Shown piece by piece: positions 30,650 through 38,359 of a stretch of 54,859 nt of DNA. The notes below the pieces were generated by a model, which saw only the letters and a program-made list of their open reading frames with translations, was not told where the DNA came from and made no database searches. Numbering within the stretch: the first letter of the stretch is position 1; each line of letters starts with the position of its first letter. Source of the stretch: Sanguibacter inulinus. Lineage in GTDB: Bacteria; Actinomycetota; Actinomycetes; Actinomycetales; Cellulomonadaceae. The stretch lies in the NCBI RefSeq assembly GCF_013415325.1, contig NZ_JACBYE010000027.1, positions 1-54,859 on the forward strand. The letters run 5' to 3'. The position numbers and the translations under genes were made by a program.

Positions 30650-32175
30650 GCTGCGTCACCTTCCCTGGCGATGATGCCGACGATGGTGTCGGCGGTGACT
30701 GTCGGTCCGTTGACGATCGTCTCGACCTCGCGTCTGTCGCGGAGCACCACGATCGTGTCGCTGAGCCGCACGACCTCGTCGAGCTCGGAGGAGATGAACA
30801 CGACGCCCATGCCCTCGGCGGCCAGGGCGACCACGGCTTCCTGGATCTCGGCCTTGGCGCCGACGTCGATGCCGCGGGTGGGTTCGTCGAGGATCAGCAG
30901 CCTGGGTGCTGTGGCGAGCCAGCGGGCGAGGAGCACCTTCTGCTGGTTGCCGCCGGACAGGTTCTTGATGGGGCGCTCGGCGTCGGCCGGGCGGATGTTG
31001 AGCTCGGCGATGTACCGCGCGCACAGCTCGTCCTGCTCCTAGCGTGGGATCGGTCGCATCCAGCCGCGCTTGGCCTGGACGGCCAGGACGAGGTTCTCGC
31101 GGACCGAGAGGTCTGCGACGATCCCCTCGTCGCGGCGGTTCTCGGTCGAGAAGGCGACCCGCTCGGCGATCGCCGCCACCGGAGACCCGAACGACGTCCG
31201 CCGCCCGTCGACGCGGATCTCGCCCGTGTCCGGGCGGTCGGCGCCGTAGAGCAGACGTGCGAGCTCGGTGCGCCCGGAGCCGAGCAGGCCGGCGAAGCCG
31301 ACGACCTCACCGGCGTGCACCTCGACGTCGGAGGGATGGATCGAGCCCTTGCGTCCGATGCCCCGTGCCTCCAGGACGGGGACGGCACCGGGGTCGGTGA
31401 CCCGCGCCGCCCGCTCGGAGCCGAGCGACGTCAGCGTCGCGACGTCTTTGCCGATCATCGCCGAGACGAGGTCGCCGCGGGACAGGTCCCGGGTGAGGTG
31501 CTCGCTCACGAGGCGTCCGTTGCGCAGGACGGTCAGCCTGTCGGTGATCTCGTAGACCTGGTCGAGGAAGTGCGAGACGAAGAGGATCGCGACCCCGGAG
31601 TCGCGCAGCCTGCGCATCACCGTGAAGAGGTTCGCGACCTCGTGGGCGTCCAGGCTCGACGTGGGCTCGTCGAGGATGAGCACCTTGCAGTCGACGACCA
31701 TCGCCCGGGAGATCGCGACGAGCTGCTGGAGGGCGATCGACAGCGACGAGAGCGGTGCGTGGGTGTCGAGGTCGTCGAGGCCGAGACGGGCGAGCGCCGC
31801 CCGCGCCTGGGCGTGGGTGCGGCGCCAGCTGACCCCGAGGGGCCCGCGGGCCTCGTGGCCGAGCATGACGTTCTCGCCGATCGACAGGTTGGTGCAGAGG
31901 TTGACCTCTTGGTACACGGTCGCGATGCCGGCGTCCTGCGCGTCGGCCGTGCCGCGCAGGTCGCGCTGCTGGCCGTCGACGACGATCGTGCCGGCGTCGA
32001 CGGTGTAGACGCCGGTGAGCGCCTTGATGAGTGTCGACTTGCCGGCGCCGTTCTCACCCATGAGGGCGTGGACCTCGCCCGGGTAGAGACGCAGGGCGAC
32101 GTCGTCGAGGGCCTTGACGCCGGGGAACTGGATGGAGATCCCCGTCATCTCGACCACGGGTACCGGTGGTTTCAT
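30646..32175 (-). pseudogene. YtfR-like sugar ABC ATPase interrupted by an in-frame TAG
   Basis: This would encode a 509-codon two-domain ATPase for the importer. The first NBD is intact (Walker A GENGAGKST, Walker B ILDEPTSSLD) and the second begins normally (GLLGSGRTEL), but TAG at 31041-31039 follows GWMRPIPR. The same frame then continues EQDELCARYIAELNIRP into LSGGNQQKV, LILDEPTRGID and a normal end. Aligned with the intact paralog (GWHRPLSREHRDEL), the stop falls exactly on a Glu, so one G-to-T change (GAG to TAG) explains it. The truncated product lacks the signature and Walker B of NBD2. It may be a true nonsense mutation, a base-call error or a readthrough site. Start ATG 32175 chosen by homology; upstream frame is repeat sequence. 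Coupled to the permease by ATGA. Confidence 0.85.
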
Positions 32176-32230
32176 GTCTTCGCCTCGTCGTTCGTGCTCG
32201 TCGTTCGTGGCTCGGGTGCGGGTGCGTGCG

Positions 32231-32306
32231 CAGCGGTGCCGCAGTGCCGCGCTGTGCAGCGGTGCCGCTGTGCCGCGCTGTGCAGCGGTGCCGCAGTGCA
32301 GCTGTG
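32231..32306. repeat. 26-bp direct repeats between binding-protein and ATPase genes
   Basis: Two copies of a 26-bp unit beginning CAGCGGTGCCGC (32231-32256 and 32257-32282, one difference) and a shortened third copy to 32306, which then degenerates into GTGCAGC repeats. They lie in the 5' region of the ATPase gene on the minus strand. Confidence 0.8.
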
Positions 32307-32321
32307 CAGCTGTGCAGCAGT

Positions 32322-32364
32322 GCCGCACCGGCACCACGACCCGAGGGCCTGGTGCCGGTGCGGC
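32322..32364 (-). terminator. hairpin after the binding-protein gene
   Basis: A perfect 15-bp inverted repeat (32322-32336 with 32350-32364) with a 13-nt loop starts ten bases after the binding-protein stop. It probably causes partial termination, giving more binding protein than membrane components, as is common in importer operons. Confidence 0.65.
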
Positions 32365-32374
32365 GTGCCTGCGG

Positions 32375-33370
32375 TCAGTACGCGCGGGTCGGGAGCGCCT
32401 CTTCGGCGGCCTCGGGGGAGTCGAAGGTCACCGAGTCGATGACGTACTCGGACTCGACAGACTCACCGGCGAGCAGCGAGTTGACGACCTCGACGGCCGT
32501 CTCGCCGAAGAGCGGGTTGTACTCGGCGACGAAGCTCAGCTGGCCGTCGACGAGGCCCTGGAGCGCGGCCTTGGTGCCGTCGATCGTGATGATCTTGACG
32601 TCTTCGCCCGGGGTGAGGCCGGCGGCCTCGACGGCCTGCGCGGCCCCCAGGCCCATCTCGTCGTTCTGCGCGAAGACGAGCTGGACGTCGTTGTTGTGCG
32701 ACTTGAGCATGGTCTCGAAGACGCTCTTGGCCTGGTCGGTCGACCAGTTCGCGTCCTGGCTCTCGAGCTTGGTGAAGCCCGTGGCGTCGGCCATGGTGTC
32801 GTCCCAGCCCTTGTTGCGCTCGTTGACGACCGAGAGACCCGCGGGGCCCTCGAGGACGACGTAGCTGGCGCCCTCGGGGAAGGTCTCCTGGGCCCACTCG
32901 GCGGCCGAGACGCTGATCGAGTAGTTGTCCGGGCCGATGTGCGCCGCGTAGAGGTCGGTGTTGTCGGGCTCGATGCCGCGGTCGAGCAGCACCACGGGGA
33001 TCTCGGCCTCCTGGGCCTTGCCCAGCACGTCCTCCCAGCCTGTCGCCTCGGTCGCGGACAGCAGGATCACGTCGACCTCTTCGTCGATGAACGACGTGAA
33101 GGCGGTGATCTGGGAGTTCTGCGACCCGTCGGAGGCCGGGGAGTACTTGAGGTCGAAGCCGTTCTCGGCGCTGAACGCCTCTTTGATGTTGTTCTCGTTC
33201 GCCGTGCGCCAGCCGCCCTCGGGGCCGACGGCCACGAACCCGACGGTGACGACGTCGTCGCCCCCGCCGGAACCTCCTGCGGAGGAGTCGTCGTCGGACC
33301 CGCAGGCGGCGAGACCCAGGGTGAGGCCGGAGATGGCGAGGACTGCGAAGCCTGTGCGGAAGCTCTTCAT
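32375..33370 (-). CDS. furanose-binding lipoprotein, YtfQ-like
   Basis: A 331-residue periplasmic-binding-protein-type lipoprotein with lipobox LAAC (Cys23) and a Gly/Ser/Asp linker. The mature part matches the YtfQ/RbsB fold (Peripla_BP_4): VGFVAVGPEGGWRTANENNIKEAF, ATGWEDVLGKAQEAEIPVVLLDR and QNDEMGLGAAQAVEAAGLTPG follow E. coli YtfQ closely. It would capture a furanose sugar outside the membrane and deliver it to the YtfT/YjfF-like permeases. AAGGAG lies 11 nt before the ATG. It is the first gene of the operon and is preceded by three LacI-type operators. Confidence 0.92.
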   Translation of the reverse strand: MKSFRTGFAVLAISGLTLGLAACGSDDDSSAGGSGGGDDVVTVGFVAVGPEGGWRTANENNIKEAFSAENGFDLKYSPASDGSQNSQITAFTSFIDEEVDVILLSATEATGWEDVLGKAQEAEIPVVLLDRGIEPDNTDLYAAHIGPDNYSISVSAAEWAQETFPEGASYVVLEGPAGLSVVNERNKGWDDTMADATGFTKLESQDANWSTDQAKSVFETMLKSHNNDVQLVFAQNDEMGLGAAQAVEAAGLTPGEDVKIITIDGTKAALQGLVDGQLSFVAEYNPLFGETAVEVVNSLLAGESVESEYVIDSVTFDSPEAAEEALPTRAY

Positions 33371-33584
33371 GAGGGTGCGTCTCCTTCGACGGTCCAGACG
33401 GCGCGCTGCGGTGCGCGTTCCCGTCCGGGCTCTGCATGGGGGACCGAGCGTCGGTGCTCGGTCCCGGTGGGGCTGGTGAGGCTGTGCTGCTGCTGGTCGA
33501 GGCGCTGAGCGGATGACTCGTGGGTGCCCTGCGTGGTCGTGCCCTGTGGGGCGTGCGCCTCGTGAGGTCGGTCCGGCGAGGTGG

Positions 33585-33732
33585 TGTGAGCGCTCACATC
33601 GAACGTCACGCCTGGTCCCGACGGTGATCGGGGAGTGGGGTTGCCGGCCCTGCGATGTCTATTGTTAGCGCTCACGGCGGCGAGGGCAAGACCCTCTGGT
33701 CACGTTCGGGTCACGAAATGTGAGCGCTCACA
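33585..33732 (-). promoter_or_regulatory. LacI-controlled promoter of the furanose importer
   Basis: Two perfect 14-bp palindromes TGTGAGCGCTCACA (33585-33598 and 33719-33732) flank a related site TGTTAGCGCTCACG (33663-33676). On the minus strand a promoter can be read as -35 TTGCCC (33689-33684), a 17-bp spacer and -10 AACAAT (33666-33661), so the middle operator covers the spacer and -10. Operator centres are 78 and 56 bp apart. The adjacent LacI-family gene is the obvious regulator. The rest of 33371-33760 shows no gene. Confidence 0.75.
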
Positions 33733-33760
33733 GTTGCGTTCCTTCGAGAGCCCAGGAGGG

Positions 33761-34789
33761 TCAGGGTCGGGCGTGCCGGGGGCTCGCTGTCGACTGACGG
33801 ACGACCAGCTCAGGGGTCACGTGGTCGACCGCGGCTGAGCCGTCTGCCTCGATCGCGGCGAGCAGGCGCCGCACGAGCAGCGTGCCGAGCGCCTCGAAGT
33901 CCTGACGGACCGTGGTGAGCGGCGGTCTGTAGTGCGCGGCCTCCGGCAGGTCGTCGAAACCCACGACGCTCATGTCGTCAGGGACGCGCAGACCTCTGTC
34001 GCCGAGGGCGTGCACGAGGCCCAGGGCCATCGAGTCGTTCGAGGCGAAGACGGCCGTGCACGAGGCGTCGACGGCGAGGTCGAGCCCGTAGGCGTACCCG
34101 CTCCCGGGGCTCCAGTCGCCGTGGGCCAGGCCTGTCGCGGGCAGGCCCGCTGCGGTGAGGGCAGACTGCCATCCCCGCACCCGTTCGAGGGAGTCGGGAG
34201 ACGTCGCCGGCCCGGCCAGGTGTGCGATCGCCGTGTGGCCCAGGGAGATCAGGTGCTCGGTCGCGAGCCTGGCACCCTCGTGCTGGTCGATCGCGACAGA
34301 CTCGCCCGCGGCCGACCGGGTCGCGTCGACGGTCACGACGGGGACAGCCGACTCGATCTCGTAGCTCGCGCCGACCACGGCGCGGTCGGCTGCCACGAGC
34401 ACGATCCCCTCGACGCTCTGGCGTACGAGGGACTCGATCGCCTGGCGGACCTCGGTCACGTCGGGGGCGAGCATCGCGATGGTCAGCACGGAGTAGCGGG
34501 CCCGACGGGCCGCCTCGTTGACGTGCAGGGCGATCGACGACGGCCCGTAGTCCACGCCGGCGGTGACCACGAGGCCCACGAGCCTGGACCGCTTGGTCAC
34601 CAGGGCGCGGGCTGCGGGGGAGGGCGCGTAGCGCAGCTGGGTGATGGCCTGCTGGACCCTGTCGCGGGTGGACGCGCGGACGTTCGGCATGTCGTTGAGG
34701 ACGCGTGAGACCGTCTGGTGCGAAACTCCGGCGAGCCGGGCGACGTCGAAGATCGTGGCCGAGCGCGTGGTCTTGTCCTTCTCGTTCAA
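33761..34789 (-). CDS. LacI-family transcriptional regulator
   Basis: A repressor of about 342 residues. The N-terminal helix-turn-helix reads TIFDVARLAGVSHQTVSRVLND, followed by the YxPSxxAR hinge-proximal motif and a sugar-binding domain (GIVLVAAD, TVDATRSAAG, SNDSMALGLVHALGDRGLRVPDDMSVVGFDD). It should bind the GAGCGCTC palindromes just downstream and respond to the imported sugar. The frame opens to 34942, overlapping the ATPase gene; I prefer TTG 34789, which gives the usual length and follows that gene's stop, although a GTG some 11 codons upstream is possible. Confidence 0.87.
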   Translation of the reverse strand: MNEKDKTTRSATIFDVARLAGVSHQTVSRVLNDMPNVRASTRDRVQQAITQLRYAPSPAARALVTKRSRLVGLVVTAGVDYGPSSIALHVNEAARRARYSVLTIAMLAPDVTEVRQAIESLVRQSVEGIVLVAADRAVVGASYEIESAVPVVTVDATRSAAGESVAIDQHEGARLATEHLISLGHTAIAHLAGPATSPDSLERVRGWQSALTAAGLPATGLAHGDWSPGSGYAYGLDLAVDASCTAVFASNDSMALGLVHALGDRGLRVPDDMSVVGFDDLPEAAHYRPPLTTVRQDFEALGTLLVRRLLAAIEADGSAAVDHVTPELVVRQSTASPRHARP

Positions 34790-34880
34790 GAGGTCCGTTC
34801 CGTCCGGCACCGGGTCGCGGTGCCATCGATCGTCGCCGGGCCAGCCATGGCGTCGCGCGGGCGCGTCCAGCCGGGTCCGG

Positions 34881-36401
34881 TCATCGAGGAGCCCTGTCGC
34901 CGTAGGCGATGAGCGCGAGCACAGAGTCCAGGGTAAGGCCATCGTTCGTGACGTCGGCGACCAGCACGCCGTCGCGCATCACGACGATCCTGTCGCTCAT
35001 CCGCAGCCCCTCCTCGAGCTCGGCCGAGACGAAGACGACAGACATCCCGTTGTCGGCCAGGTCGGTGACGAGCTTCTGCAGCTCGACCTTGGCGCCGATG
35101 TCGATGCCGCGGGTCGGTTCGTCGAGCACGAGCAGCCGGGGCGCTGTCGCGAGCCACCGGGCCAGCAGGACCTTCTGCTGGTTGCCCCCGGACAGCGTGC
35201 CCGCCCGCACGCTCGGGTCGGTCGGGCGGATGTCGAGGGACTCGACGTAGCTGGTGACGAGCTCGTCGCGGTGCTCGCGGGACAGCGGTCGGTGCCAGCC
35301 GCGCTGCGCCTGGAGGGCCAGCACGATGTTGTCGGCCACGCTGAGGTCGTCGATGATCCCGTCGTGCCGGCGGTCTTCGGAGGAGTAGACCACCGCCGAG
35401 CGGATCGCGTCCCGGGGGCTGCGGAACTGGACCGGCACGCCGTAGACGTCGAGGGTCCCGGTGTCGGGGCGGTCGGTCCCCGTGAGCAGCCGCACCATCT
35501 CGGTGCGCCCGGAGCCGAGGAGCCCGGCGACACCGATCACCTCGCCCTCGTGCACATCCAGGTCGAAGGGGGCGACGGCGCCCTTGCGGCCCAGCCCGCG
35601 GGCTCGGACGAGCGCCGGACCGTCGTCGACGTCGCGCGCCTCGACCTGCGCCGCGACCTGGGCGAGGGCCGTCGCACCGGTGCCGACCATCTTGTGGACG
35701 AGGTCGACGCGGAGGATCTCCTGCGGCAGGTACTCCCCGACGAGGCGCCCGTCGCGCAGCACGGTGAGCCTGTCGGAGATCTCGTAGACCTGCTCCATGA
35801 AGTGCGAGACGAACACGACGGCGATCCCCGCGTCGCGCAGCCGGCGGACCGTCCTGAACAGGGTTGTCACCTCGCCGGGGTCCAGGCTCGACGTGGGTTC
35901 GTCGAGCACGACCACGCGAGGCTGGACGGCTGTCGCGCGGGCGATCGCGACGAGCTGCTGGACGGCGAGGGGGAGGCTGCCCAGGCGCGCACGGGTGTCG
36001 AGGTCGACCTCGAGGGCGTCCAGGGCCGCGCGGGCGCTCGTGTGCATCGCGCGGGTGGACAGCAGGCCGAGCCGGCTGGGCTCCTGGCCGAGCATGATGT
36101 TCTCGCCGACCGACAGGTTGGGCAGCAGCTCGAGCTCTTGGTAGACCGTGCGGATGCCGAGTCGGATCGCGTCCGCCGGTCGGGTGATCTCGGCCGATGC
36201 CCCGTCCACGGTCACCGAGCCGGAGTCTGCGGGACGCACACCCGTGAGCACCTTGAGCAGCGTCGACTTCCCGGCGCCGTTCTCGCCGAGGAGGGAGTGC
36301 ACCTCGCCGGGGAACAGTCGCAGCGAGACGCTGTCGAGCGCGAGGGTCCCCGGGAACGCCACGGTGACGTCGTGCATCTCGACGATCGGTGCGGGTGTCA
36401 T
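34881..36401 (-). CDS. intact YtfR-like sugar ABC ATPase, orphan
   Basis: A 506-residue two-domain sugar ATPase. NBD1: GENGAGKST, VLDEPTSSLDPGE; NBD2: GLLGSGRTEMVRLL (the degenerate Walker A usual for this class), LSGGNQQKVLLARWLA, LVLDEPTRGIDIG. It is strongly similar along its length to the amber-interrupted ATPase of the importer operon. No permease or binding-protein gene accompanies it; the next gene on the strand is the LacI regulator. It may energise the YtfT/YjfF-like permeases in place of the broken copy. ATG 36401 is preceded by AAGGGA seven nt upstream; the frame extends upstream without homology. Confidence 0.9.
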   Translation of the reverse strand: MTPAPIVEMHDVTVAFPGTLALDSVSLRLFPGEVHSLLGENGAGKSTLLKVLTGVRPADSGSVTVDGASAEITRPADAIRLGIRTVYQELELLPNLSVGENIMLGQEPSRLGLLSTRAMHTSARAALDALEVDLDTRARLGSLPLAVQQLVAIARATAVQPRVVVLDEPTSSLDPGEVTTLFRTVRRLRDAGIAVVFVSHFMEQVYEISDRLTVLRDGRLVGEYLPQEILRVDLVHKMVGTGATALAQVAAQVEARDVDDGPALVRARGLGRKGAVAPFDLDVHEGEVIGVAGLLGSGRTEMVRLLTGTDRPDTGTLDVYGVPVQFRSPRDAIRSAVVYSSEDRRHDGIIDDLSVADNIVLALQAQRGWHRPLSREHRDELVTSYVESLDIRPTDPSVRAGTLSGGNQQKVLLARWLATAPRLLVLDEPTRGIDIGAKVELQKLVTDLADNGMSVVFVSAELEEGLRMSDRIVVMRDGVLVADVTNDGLTLDSVLALIAYGDRAPR

Positions 36402-36639
36402 CTCGGGTCCCTTCTCGCCTCGGGGCGCCGTCGCACCGATCTGCTGTCGGTCCAGGGGGTTGGCCCGGCGTCGTCGCCGCGCGTCCGTCCGTGCGCAGAC
36501 CTGGAGCGCGGAGGTGCTGGTCATCGTATACGGAGCGGTCCCGAGGTCGACAGCCTGCGGCGCGGCGGGTGGGGCGGCTCTGGTGGGGCGCCCACCAGCC
36601 TCTTGTGCGTGACCCACGTCACGCGTAACGTACAACTTT
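36402..36639. promoter_or_regulatory. divergent promoter region of the orphan ATPase and ArsR genes
   Basis: The ATPase side has a palindrome CGTATACG (36525-36532) and a possible -10 TACGAT on the minus strand (36528-36523), implying a long leader. The ArsR side carries -35 TTGTGC (36603-36608), a 17-bp spacer and -10 TAACGT (36626-36631) ending eight nt before the ArsR ATG. No GAGCGCTC operator is present, so the ATPase does not share the visible LacI sites. Confidence 0.5.
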
Positions 36640-36648
36640 ATGGTTGTA
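36631..36648. promoter_or_regulatory. inverted repeat over the ArsR start codon
   Basis: TACAAC-TTTATG-GTTGTA is a perfect 6-bp inverted repeat with its centre on the ATG at 36640. It overlaps the -10 box and the predicted transcription start, a natural autoregulatory ArsR site. Confidence 0.6.
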
Positions 36649-36969
36649 GATCAGTCGAGCGACGCAGAGGTCGACAGGGTGTTCCAGGCCCTGGCCGACG
36701 CCACTCGCCGGGACATCATGACGCGGGTCGTCGAGCACGGGCAGTCGGTGTCGGTGCTCGCACAGGACTACGACATGAGCTTCGCGGCCGTGCAGAAGCA
36801 CGTCGCTGTGCTCGAGCGCGCGACGCTCGTGACCAAGCAGCGCAACGGACGGGAGCAGATCGTGCACGGGAACCTCGACGCGATCCGACGGGCGGCACGC
36901 CTGCTCGAGGGCTACGAGCAGATCTGGCGCCTGCGCGCCGACAGGATCGACGACCTGCTCGCGGAGTAG
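36640..36969 (+). CDS. ArsR-family regulator
   Basis: A 109-residue winged-helix protein. FQALADATRRDIMTRV begins the domain and VSVLAQDYDMSFAAVQKHVAVLERATLV is the recognition region; there are no Cys residues, so it is not a typical metal sensor. The subgroup with DxSxxAVxKHxxVLE next to an AHSA1-type gene is usually an autorepressor controlling an SRPBCC partner. The gene lacks a ribosome binding site and appears leaderless (TAACGT eight nt before ATG). It is followed by an SRPBCC gene after 63 nt, most likely in one transcript. Confidence 0.9.
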   Translation: MVVDQSSDAEVDRVFQALADATRRDIMTRVVEHGQSVSVLAQDYDMSFAAVQKHVAVLERATLVTKQRNGREQIVHGNLDAIRRAARLLEGYEQIWRLRADRIDDLLAE

Positions 36970-37032
36970 GCCGGGCAGCAGCACATCACCACCACCATCA
37001 CCGCACGACGACGACCGAGAGAAGGACGCACC

Positions 37033-37554
37033 ATGCCTGTCATCAGCAGCCACAAGGACCCCTCAGCGCTCACGCTGACCATCGTCTCGGAGCACGACGC
37101 GGACGTCGCGCGCGTGTGGCAGATCTGGGAGGACCCCCGCCAGCTCGAGCGCTGGTGGGGACCGCCTACCTGGCCCGCGACCTTCGACCAGCACGAGCTC
37201 GTGCCGGGCGGGCGGTCGACGTATTACATGACAGGTCCCGAGGGCGAGAAGGCCGGCGGATGGTGGAAGATCCTCTCCGTCGACGCGCCGCGGACCTTCG
37301 AGTTCGAAGACGGCTTCGCCGACGACGGCCAGGGCGTGCCGACGACGGACACCACCCGTGCCGTGGTCACCCTCGAGGAAGCCGACGCCAGCGACGGCCC
37401 TGGCCCTGCCGACGGCGCCAGCGGTCGCACCCGCATGACCATCGTCACGACCTTCGCGAGCCTCGAGCACCTCGACGCCCTGGTGACCATGGGCATGGAA
37501 GAAGGCATGCGCGAGGCCATGGGCCAGATCGACACCGTCCTCGCCGCCAGCTAG
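37033..37554 (+). CDS. SRPBCC/AHSA1-domain protein
   Basis: A 173-residue START-like protein of the AHSA1 (activator of Hsp90 ATPase homolog) group. It begins with LTIVSEHDADVARVWQIWEDPRQLERWWGPPTWPATF, the hallmark of this family, and ends with a helix GMEEGMREAMGQIDTVL covering the hydrophobic cavity. A short Gly/Ala/Asp insert lies near residue 120. It probably binds a hydrophobic ligand; no reaction is known. AGAAGGA precedes the ATG. ArsR-SRPBCC pairs are widespread in actinobacteria. Confidence 0.88.
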   Translation: MPVISSHKDPSALTLTIVSEHDADVARVWQIWEDPRQLERWWGPPTWPATFDQHELVPGGRSTYYMTGPEGEKAGGWWKILSVDAPRTFEFEDGFADDGQGVPTTDTTRAVVTLEEADASDGPGPADGASGRTRMTIVTTFASLEHLDALVTMGMEEGMREAMGQIDTVLAAS

Positions 37555-37574
37555 CACCCCGGTCGCAGGGACCG

Positions 37575-37745
37575 ACGAGCTCGTACGCATCGCGACCAGG
37601 TCTCACCCACCCGCACGAGGTCGCACGCTTCTCCGCGAGGTCGCACTCAACCCCACGAGGTCGCACAGACTCGCCAGCGTCGCCCCTGATCCGGGCGGGT
37701 CTGGCGTGTCAGTGCGACCTGGGCAGTGATCGTGCGACCTCGTGG
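37575..37745. repeat. array of a 20-bp-period motif, direct then inverted
   Basis: Five copies of a motif like CACGAGGTCGCAC end at 37586, 37606, 37626, 37646 and 37666, exactly 20 bp apart; the first two are degenerate. Two inverted copies (GTGCGACCT) start at 37712 and 37732, again 20 bp apart. The fourth-spaced copy CCACGAGGTCGCAC (37653-37666) and the last inverted copy (37732-37745) form a perfect 14-bp inverted repeat. The array fills most of the convergent intergenic region 37555-37868, where I see no gene. Confidence 0.75.
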
Positions 37746-37868
37746 AGAGATGCCCTGGCAGCGGCCCGACGGGAGGACGGACGCGATGCTCGCCGTGCGG
37801 TCCTCGCCGTGCGGTCCTCGCCGTGCGGGACACGACGGGATCGCGAGCAGGCTGAGCCGAGACCCCCG

Positions 37869-38267
37869 CTACTCGTCCCGCGAGGACAGCACGCAGAACT
37901 CGTTGCCGTCGGGGTCGGCGAGCACCTCCCACGTGACCTCGGGTCCTTGCCCGACGTCGGCCCGGGTCGCCCCGATCGACAGCAGCCGGGCGATCTCGGC
38001 TTCGCGGTCGTCGCTCGTGTGCGGGGCGAGGTCGAGGTGCAGCCGGTTCTTGCCGGTCTTCGGGTGCTCGACCGGGACGAAGACGAGCCCGGGCGGCACC
38101 TGCTCGAAGGGCAGCCGGCCACCGAGCTCGTCGGCCCACGGCGGCACGAGCGCGACCTCGTCGTCCGACTCGTAGGTGACGGTCCAGCCCAGAGCCTCCG
38201 CCCACCAGGCGACCAGCGCCCGGTGGTCGTGCGACTCGACCACGGTCGAGTACCAGCGCAGTGCCAT
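37869..38267 (-). CDS. VOC-superfamily (glyoxalase-like) protein
   Basis: A 132-residue protein with two beta-alpha-beta-beta-beta halves. Features typical of the actinobacterial glyoxalase-like (Glyoxalase_6) group: ALVAWWAEALGWTV near residue 16, NRLHLDLAP near 72, and DPDGNEFCVLS at the end. The usual metal-binding or ligand residues cannot be assigned with certainty, and the substrate is unknown. GAGGGG lies eight nt upstream of the ATG. It is 92 nt upstream of nothing on its own strand and probably monocistronic. Confidence 0.85.
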   Translation of the reverse strand: MALRWYSTVVESHDHRALVAWWAEALGWTVTYESDDEVALVPPWADELGGRLPFEQVPPGLVFVPVEHPKTGKNRLHLDLAPHTSDDREAEIARLLSIGATRADVGQGPEVTWEVLADPDGNEFCVLSSRDE

Positions 38268-38359
38268 GTCAGATCCCCTCGTCGACGGATGTCAGCATCG
38301 GACCACCGTGGCACGAGCCTGTGACAGCTGCCACCAGAAGCTGTGACCGTCAGGGGGCC

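Noticed and set aside
28575-30659. A continuous frame suggesting a 694-residue fused permease
   Set aside because: Only the last 341 residues match a permease; the first part is an out-of-frame reading of the YtfT-like gene. The ATG at 29600 has its own GAGGAGG site and ATGA overlap.
36402-36635. N-terminal extension of the orphan ATPase
   Set aside because: The extension has no ABC homology, while ATG 36401 has a good AAGGGA site and matches the usual family start.
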